DNA of 64,000 nt. Origin: Rhizophagus clarus (lineage: Eukaryota; Glomeromycota; Glomeromycetes; Glomerales; Glomeraceae). The translations under genes were made by a program, and so were the position numbers. This document shows, piece by piece, positions 58,591 through 64,000 of the stretch (position 1 is the first letter of the stretch; every line of letters begins with the position of its first letter). The stretch covers positions 744,001 to 808,000 of the forward strand of contig BLAL01000018.1 of the NCBI GenBank assembly GCA_015698045.1. Direction: 5' to 3'. Below the pieces are notes generated by a model. That model worked only from the letters and a program-made list of their open reading frames with translations. It searched no databases and was not told the origin of the DNA.

Positions 58591-61517
58591 TCAGCTAATC
58601 AACTCAATGCGCCACTAGAAGTATTATTATATAAATTATGAGCAAAGAAGTAAGAATTTCGTATAGTAAATACTTGTACTATCTTGAATTAAATATTTGT
58701 ACCTTATTATTACTATCACTTCCATCGCCATAACAAGAAACTTCTTGAGATCCATCACCCAATAAAACGGTATTACTGTAAAGTGCTGGTTTATTAGTTC
58801 TGACATGGAAGAGACTAGCAATATCACCATTCATTAAATGACAAACGTCATAAGGAGTGATTGGATTATAATGTCGAATAAGCCAATCATTGTCATTACC
58901 TCTGTCTGAACACATGGTCACTAAATATTGAAATTCTGAATTGTTAAACTTGAACAAAAAAGGTAAGCATTAGATACATATATTGACTCTAAAGTACCTT
59001 GTTGTTGTTTTGATATTGGTGTGACTCTCCCATGACTAGTACCATGAGAATTTAAATAATATCCTGTTCCGTGATGTCTAAATCTGATAATAGCATTAAG
59101 AGATACGGGATCCCCTTCGTTTATACTTTTACCACTTGCTCCAATTATGGTCCAGATATTATTTTCCAAATCCATTTCCTGACCACTACAAATAACCTTC
59201 ATAAATTTATAAATAAATTTTTATGATATAATAACTATTCTGATATTAAAAAAAATTTACAACAAAAATAATAACAGATACCATATATTGCTGGTTATCT
59301 TGCCCTAAATCATATTTGATTCCTTTAGTAGACAAATATTTTCCAGAAGATACGTGCACAAGAGCAATTTTCGATCCATATACAATTGACTTTTTCGCAG
59401 ATTCGTTCTTTTTTTTTTTTTTGAAAGAAAATATGTAAATTACAGATGGTGCCCAAAATTATCCGGCCACTTTTCAAATTCGAAAAACTTATATATGTTA
59501 AATATGATGAAAATAAAAATTTAAGTTTAACATATTTATTATGCCTTCCTTTATTAAAATTTACAAAAATTTAATAATTTATTCTATTTCCATTTGCGGA
59601 AATAACTGCATCAACCCTCCGAGGCATACTTTTGATCAGTTTTCTATAATATTCAGGAGGAATGTCATTCCACGCATCTGTAACATACTCCATAAGCACA
59701 CTAATACTAGATGGTGGTGGCGAATGACGTTGAATCATCATCTTCATTTCGGCCCAGATATTTTCTATAGGATTGATATCTGGTGACTGAGCTGGCCAGT
59801 CAAGCGTCACAATCCCGGCATTTTCACGTGTGGCCGTAGCAACTTTTGAATGGTGTGGTGCAGCATTATCCTCCTGAAAGATTCCATTACCTTGTGGAAA
59901 ATGTGTGTGCAAGGTAGGCACAACAAAATCATTAATAATTTTAGCATGTGTTTGGCCAGTAACTGAACCATTTAATGGAACAATTGGCCCAAGGCCGCTC
60001 CAGGAAAAACACCCCCAAAACATTTTGCTAGGACTGTGTTTCACAGTAACTGAAATACAATCAGGATTTAACTCCTCCCCAGGTTCACGCCATACCATTC
60101 CCTGCCGACCCTGTTGAAATTGAGTGAAAGTGCTTTCATCTGAAAATAGGACTCTTTTCCATTTTCTTTCCGTCCAATTTTCATGTTCATAAGCCCACTC
60201 AAGCCGAGCCTGACAATGTGCTTCTGTTATTGCAGGTTTACGACGAGGAATACATGCTGTAAGTCCAACTTTCTTAAGGTTTCGGCGTATAGTATTACGA
60301 GAAATAGGTTGCTTTGTTTGGGCTGTCCAAGTGGTCGCAATTTTTTTTGAATAAAGTCGACGATTTTCATTGTTTTCTTTAATGAAGGACTTAAGTTTTT
60401 GTTGAGCTGGTGAGTCGAGAAGTGGTGGACGCCCAGTTTGTTTTTTTGGTGTTAAAGAGTGAGTTTCACGAAGGCGTTTAAGTATGTCATTAACTGTTGT
60501 TTTCTCACACCCCAGTTGTTTGGCAATTGTGCGACTTGAATGTCCACAATTGTGACCGTAAACAATTGCACCACGAGTTTTTGGGGTAAGTGGTTTCATT
60601 TTTCCAGAAAGTTCCAGAAGAAATGTGGCGCAGAGGATTGTTCATTGCGATTATAAATACAAAATTATTGTTTGTTTACATCATAATAACACGTGATGAT
60701 CGGCATAATTTTGGCAAAATAAAGTGGCCGGATAATTTTGGGCACCATCTGTATTAAGTAATTTTGTTATGTGGAATTATAAAATATCTTACAAAAAAAT
60801 CTTCTAATACTTCTTCAGGAGATAAGCGCCAGTTGAAATAACGAACATTGCTATTCACAAAAAATCCATTTTAATGTTTTATATTAAATTAAATTACTAC
60901 AGTTTTTAAAACATACCTAATTTCACCATTAAACCCTTTTTCATTGCCAGTACGTCCAATATGCAATGGACCATCATTGAAGATAACTTTTTGCACTTTA
61001 ACTTTCGAAATTCCATAATAACCGACCCATTCGCCATCTAAATAGACGTCTAATCTTTTTTCAAGATCAGAAAGTGTATAAGCTATATGGTACCATTTGT
61101 TTAATAAAAGTCCATCATCAGGTTCATAAAGTCCAATATCAGAACCCCAGTTGCCTGAGAAACGAGCGTGTATTGCGGATTTATTTGGTGTCAGTTGGAG
61201 AATAGGAGTACGGATTAAAAATTCGGTACCTAATATAAATAGATATATTTTATTTTATACATTGGTAAAATTATTAAAAGATAATCATAAACCCGTTGAA
61301 ATAAGTATTTATATAAAAACATAATTAACCTACCTTTATGAAAAATTACAGCCCAATGAGAATGATGTTTATGAATTTTCAGTTGTAATGTTACTGACAC
61401 CTTATCGCTCACTACAGGTAATTCGGCATGCTCGAAAACTCGTTGATCCTGCTCTCTCATTGAAATAGGATCTGAAATAAGTTCAGCCCACTCTCTGACG
61501 GAAAATTTCTGTATCAT
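58591..61517 (-). CDS. ConA-like/MIR protein, array copy 6 (Tc1 in intron 3)
   Basis: Exons 61334-61517, 60917-61229, 60793-60850, 59282-59407, 58998-59196, 58703-58920 and 58591-58614 keep one frame for 373 aa. The jelly roll (NKWYHIAYTLSDLEKRLDVY; GEWVGYYGISKVKVQKVIFN) precedes the MIR domain (VYGSKIALVHVSSGKYLSTK; YYLNSHGTSHGRVTPISKQQ). In YLNSH the usual LHSH motif has Asn for His. Intron 3 is 1385 bases; removing a Tc1-like element and one TA leaves 74 bases, the size seen in siblings. The 5'-UTR donor found in the other copies reads CTGATAC here (GT lost), so its 5' UTR may be spliced differently or not at all. Confidence 0.82.
59443..60751. mobile_element. Tc1-like transposon, 1309 bp, apparently complete
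   Basis: Perfect 31 bp terminal inverted repeats (CAGATGGTGCCCAAAATTAT and 11 more bases; 59443-59473 and 60721-60751), flanked by TA on both sides (59441-59442, 60752-60753). One long transposase frame fills it. Identical ends, an unbroken gene and a clean target duplication point to recent insertion. It sits in intron 3 of array copy 6 and is transcribed in the same direction. Confidence 0.95.
59571..60599 (-). CDS. Tc1-like DD34E transposase, 342 aa
   Basis: Cut-and-paste transposase of the Tc1 group. Residues about 1-55 form a helix-turn-helix (HSSRTIAKQLGCEKTTVNDI), followed by a GRPP linker and a second DNA-binding part (NTIRRNLKKVGLTACIPRRK). The catalytic domain shows LFSDESTF (first Asp), FQEDNAAPHH (second Asp) and SPDINPIENIWAEM (Glu). 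Exactly 34 residues separate the second Asp and the Glu. Length matches complete Tc1 transposases (about 340 aa) and no stop or frameshift is seen. GC content is clearly higher than in the host introns, fitting a recent arrival. Start chosen at MKPLTPKTRGAIV, the first in-frame ATG, right after the 5' terminal region. Confidence 0.95.
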   Translation of the reverse strand: MKPLTPKTRGAIVYGHNCGHSSRTIAKQLGCEKTTVNDILKRLRETHSLTPKKQTGRPPLLDSPAQQKLKSFIKENNENRRLYSKKIATTWTAQTKQPISRNTIRRNLKKVGLTACIPRRKPAITEAHCQARLEWAYEHENWTERKWKRVLFSDESTFTQFQQGRQGMVWREPGEELNPDCISVTVKHSPSKMFWGCFSWSGLGPIVPLNGSVTGQTHAKIINDFVVPTLHTHFPQGNGIFQEDNAAPHHSKVATATRENAGIVTLDWPAQSPDINPIENIWAEMKMMIQRHSPPPSSISVLMEYVTDAWNDIPPEYYRKLIKSMPRRVDAVISANGNRINY

Positions 61518-61581
61518 TTAAATAAAATGAAATTTGTACTGTATGGGTATCAGTGTATCACTATGAAAAAAAAGCCGTAAA

Positions 61582-61650
61582 CTAACTTTATATACTGTAG
61601 TCTCGATGTTTGATTTTTTAGCCTTTGTGAAACCTAATAATGCTTAGTGT
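61582..61650 (-). promoter_or_regulatory. Promoter module of array copy 6 (block inverted)
   Basis: A minus-strand TATATAAAG (61586-61594) lies about 70 bases before the ATG. The array block appears as GATTTTTTAGCCTTTGTGAA..ACCTAATAATGC on + (about 61611-61643), reversed relative to copies 2-5 and more diverged. Confidence 0.58.
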
Positions 61651-62567
61651 CGATACACAAAGAATTTAACCTAATTAGTACTAATGTAGTATTATCCATC
61701 GTAACTTTATTTCACACATACTTCCTGGGACAATTTACCGTATACCGTCTTTTGTGCTGACTTTTCTGCATATTTTTTTGAAATTTTATCTCATTCTTCT
61801 TTTTTAGGGAAATTATTCTCCCAAATAATTTTGTTCGCCGCTTTGAAAATTGGTTTATCGTTCAATTAAACTTGTTAAATTAGGAACAATTAATCTTTGT
61901 TGCAATAAAGCAAAAAGTTGAAAAATATAATGCTGTATCAGGTTACAATAAGGATATGATTTAGACTTTTCCACAAAAAATAAGTAAGCATCATGTATGA
62001 ATAAAAGAAACTAACTTATACTGTTGTACTTGAAATATATAAAATTATTTAATATTTTTTTAACGTGAATTAATAAATAAAAACTATATAGAATTTTAAT
62101 AAATTGTTAAGTAGAAGTAATCTCTGGATTATAACGAAAGAAAAATCCAATTAGCTTTTGTTGCAATTTAACGTTAACCACAAATATAATTTACATATAA
62201 AGTTATAAATATTTAAAGTAGACCACAGTATTTATTAAAAAGGATATGTTTTTTGTCAATATATATATATATATATAGCTAAAGTTAAAATAAAATAAAC
62301 TAAAATCATAATATATTAAACTGTAAATAAACTCTGGGCATCATCAATTACAGTATACGAATCTATTGTAATAAAAAAAAATTCATAATAAAAATTGTTA
62401 AATAGTAAAAATCCAATTTTACAGTTTCTTTCTTTTTTTTTTTTGAATACTATCTTCTCAAGGTTATAAATAACTGGTCAAATAAATTAAATATCACCGC
62501 AATAAACTAAAGAATTACGTCTAATCAACTTATGGTGTACGATTATAAATTATTTTATTGGGAGTCA
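61651..62567. other. AT-rich region upstream of the array
   Basis: No gene. It contains a (TA)n microsatellite (about 62260-62277) and phrases shared with the spacers of the array (ACTTTTCTGCATATTTTT). Confidence 0.45.
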
Positions 62568-62760
62568 TTTTGGTATAATTGAAGTCATAAAACAAATTGG
62601 TGTGGATGGATTTGCTAAAGTGTATTCTGCAACATAGATTGACGGTAAAGCAAAATATTATAGACAAAAAGAGTTAAGTTGGAAAAAAAGAGAACTTTAA
62701 ATCAATGAAAGTTGCATTGAAAAGGTTAAATGGATCCAGAATATGTCATCTGAATATTTA
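62568..62760 (+). pseudogene. Protein kinase N-lobe fragment (dead)
   Basis: The frame reads FGIIEVIKQIGVDGFAKVYS, AT, stop, IDGKAKYYRQKELSWKKREL. After a frame change it continues MKVALKRLNGS and NMSSEYL. This matches the glycine-rich loop (IGxxGFAKVYSA) and beta-3 lysine (VALKRL) of the tyrosine-kinase-like kinases that are numerous in Rhizophagus. The first Gly of the loop is kept and the usual Gly-x-Gly second position is altered. The TAG at 62635-62637 stands where Trp (TGG) is usual in the family. No C-lobe motifs follow, so only about 60 residues remain. Confidence 0.7.
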
Positions 62761-62804
62761 ATTTTCTTAATTTTTAACATAAATAAGATTAATACACGAA
62801 AAAA

Positions 62805-62880
62805 AAAATAGTATGTGAAAAAAAAATGTTTTTTTCTTGTAAATGTAAAATACTATACAAACTAAAAAAAAAAATACAAA
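62805..62880. repeat. Copy of a dispersed AT-rich repeat (partner 36275-36365)
   Basis: AATAGTATGTGAAAAAAAAA and the following TTTCTTGTAAATGT..AAAATACTATACAAACT resemble the block at 36275-36365 (AATAGTATGCGAAAAAAATA ... CTTTGTAAATATGAAACATT). Low complexity limits certainty. Confidence 0.4.
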
Positions 62881-62896
62881 TACAATAAGAGCAGTG

Positions 62897-63140
62897 ACAT
62901 ATATTAGCTAATATTTTAGGGGGTGGGGTAAGTGAAAATCTTAGGTTACAATTTGACTCTGGGTCTGAAAGACGATGCAATTGTTTAAAATCTTCAGGTA
63001 AACAACAAAGAGGATGGAAAATAGTACAAGCTGGTTTACCGCATCTTTTATTGTAAAAGAGTAGTGCTTCACTGTACAATAATGTTTGAAAAACTTTTGT
63101 AAAAATGACTTTAATTGACGATCTGGATAAGATCGGCACT
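62897..63140 (-). pseudogene. Cys-rich coding fragment, family uncertain
   Basis: The minus-strand frame encodes SSIKVIFTKVFQTLLYSEAL, FYNKRCGKPACTIFHPLCCL and PEDFKQLHRLSDPESNCNLR before running into low-complexity sequence. The CGKPACTIFHP..CLP arrangement (Cys/His cluster) looks like a zinc-binding remnant of a repeated family in such genomes. No ATG with good context and no domain I can name. It could be debris of the retroelement to its right. Confidence 0.38.
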
Positions 63141-63572
63141 ATTTTTTATTTTTATTGAACAGATATTAGAAGCGAACACATAAATTATAAACACATCAAA
63201 ATTGATACATGAAAATAAAAATGAAACTAACTAATAGAAGCGAACTAAATCTACTTTGACGGTGGAGTAATTATATGACAAACTATCTAAAAATAACCAA
63301 CTACTTCTAGAAACATTCAATAATTAACCCACTACCTCTTTTACAGCAAATTAAAAACCAGGTAAACCAAAGCCCACTCTGCAGAAAAGAAAGTAATAAA
63401 AACCATATATAAAAATTATATAAAGTATACTAACTAACTACTAGTGCTACAAAGTAAGGTTGCTATAAAATTCAATAATATTTTTACCAAAATATATATT
63501 ATTACGAATACTATTTAAAGTATCAAATCTATATTCTAATTCTCTATTACTATTCAAATTTTTATTGAATGG
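63141..63572. other. Short AT-rich gap before the retroelement relic
   Basis: No coding content is supported. It may be the 3' UTR of the LINE-like element; repeated CTAACTA phrases occur at about 63220-63440. Confidence 0.4.
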
Positions 63573-64000
63573 TCAAAAATTTTTTAATGATAATTTTTTC
63601 TTTTTTGTAATACCTAATGAACGTTCAAAATCCTTTATAAAGGAACAATGATGTATCCAAATATCTTTAAATATTTGTTCATAAATATACTGCCTAACTT
63701 CAACGATTACTAATTGTAATTGTTTACGAGAAATCCATGAATTAAGAAGTTAAGTTAACTCCAATGGTATTATACCTTTAATAAAATCAACAAAAGTAAA
63801 ATTGTCAGGATCAGTATTGATTGTCCATATATTAAGCATCAGCAAGGCAGAATAATCTGTAATGTTTGAATTATATTCAAATATTAATGATAATAAAAGA
63901 TTGATTGTGTTGTTTTTAATCTTTAAAATAAGAGGTCGATGTTCATTACATGTCCACACATGATCAAACGTTTCATCTTCCAATCCACAACTAGAACATT
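63573..64000 (-). pseudogene. 3' end of a LINE-like reverse transcriptase ORF
   Basis: From the right edge the minus strand reads CSSCGLEDETFDHVWTCNEH, a CxxC...HxxxC zinc-knuckle pattern of the C-terminal region of non-LTR reverse transcriptase proteins (zf-RVT-like). IIPLELT and a TAA at 63750-63752 follow. The frame stays open and protein-like beyond it: LLNSWISRKQLQLVIVEVRQ, YIYEQIFKDIWIHHC, FERSLGITKKKKLSLKNF, then TGA at 63573-63575. The TAA is therefore a premature stop in an older, longer protein. The catalytic part would lie outside the window. Confidence 0.65.

Overview
The window looks like nuclear DNA of an arbuscular mycorrhizal fungus of the Rhizophagus irregularis type. The evidence is a very AT-rich background, short spliceosomal introns (GT..AG), tandem MATA-HMG box genes, an F-box/LRR-type gene, kinase N-lobe debris of the 'IG-x-x-GFAKVY' type, and dense transposon remains. 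The species assignment is inferred from gene families, not from a marker gene.

Layout. (1) 0-16 kb, + strand: three MATA-HMG paralogues. Only the 3' end of the first is in the window, at the left edge; the others are at 9.4 and 15.1 kb. A small hypothetical gene (2.2 kb), a Helitron/PIF1 helicase fragment and four short non-autonomous DNA elements lie between them. (2) 18-35 kb: mostly gene debris. Two paralogous, multi-exon, multi-membrane-segment genes stand head to head (about 23.7 to 19.5 kb on -, 28.0 to 32.4 kb on +). Both are broken by frameshifts and stops, and they flank a broken secreted-protein gene. Retroelement-ORF1-like debris and a TA-flanked inverted-repeat element follow. (3) 36-40 kb: a dead ubiquitin-like gene, a hAT-like element and one intact F-box gene on -. 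(4) 40.6-61.5 kb, - strand: six tandem paralogues about 4 kb apart. Each is spliced from seven coding exons into a ConA/LamG-like jelly-roll domain followed by a MIR domain. Copies 1, 3 and 6 read through completely (372-373 aa); 2, 4 and 5 carry nonsense or frameshift lesions. Each copy keeps its own promoter module (TATA box, a ~40 bp block, a 5'-UTR intron). Copy 6 hosts an apparently intact Tc1-like DD34E transposon in intron 3. (5) 62-64 kb: kinase debris and the 3' end of a LINE-like reverse transcriptase ORF.

Most interesting points: the amplified ConA+MIR array with its own regulatory module, whose orientation is flipped in the two outer copies; the perfect Tc1 insertion inside an intact array member; the three MATA-HMG genes sharing an aromatic Tyr-rich tail; and nonsense lesions that are repeatedly explained by C-to-T change. 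No CRISPR, rRNA or convincing tRNA was seen.
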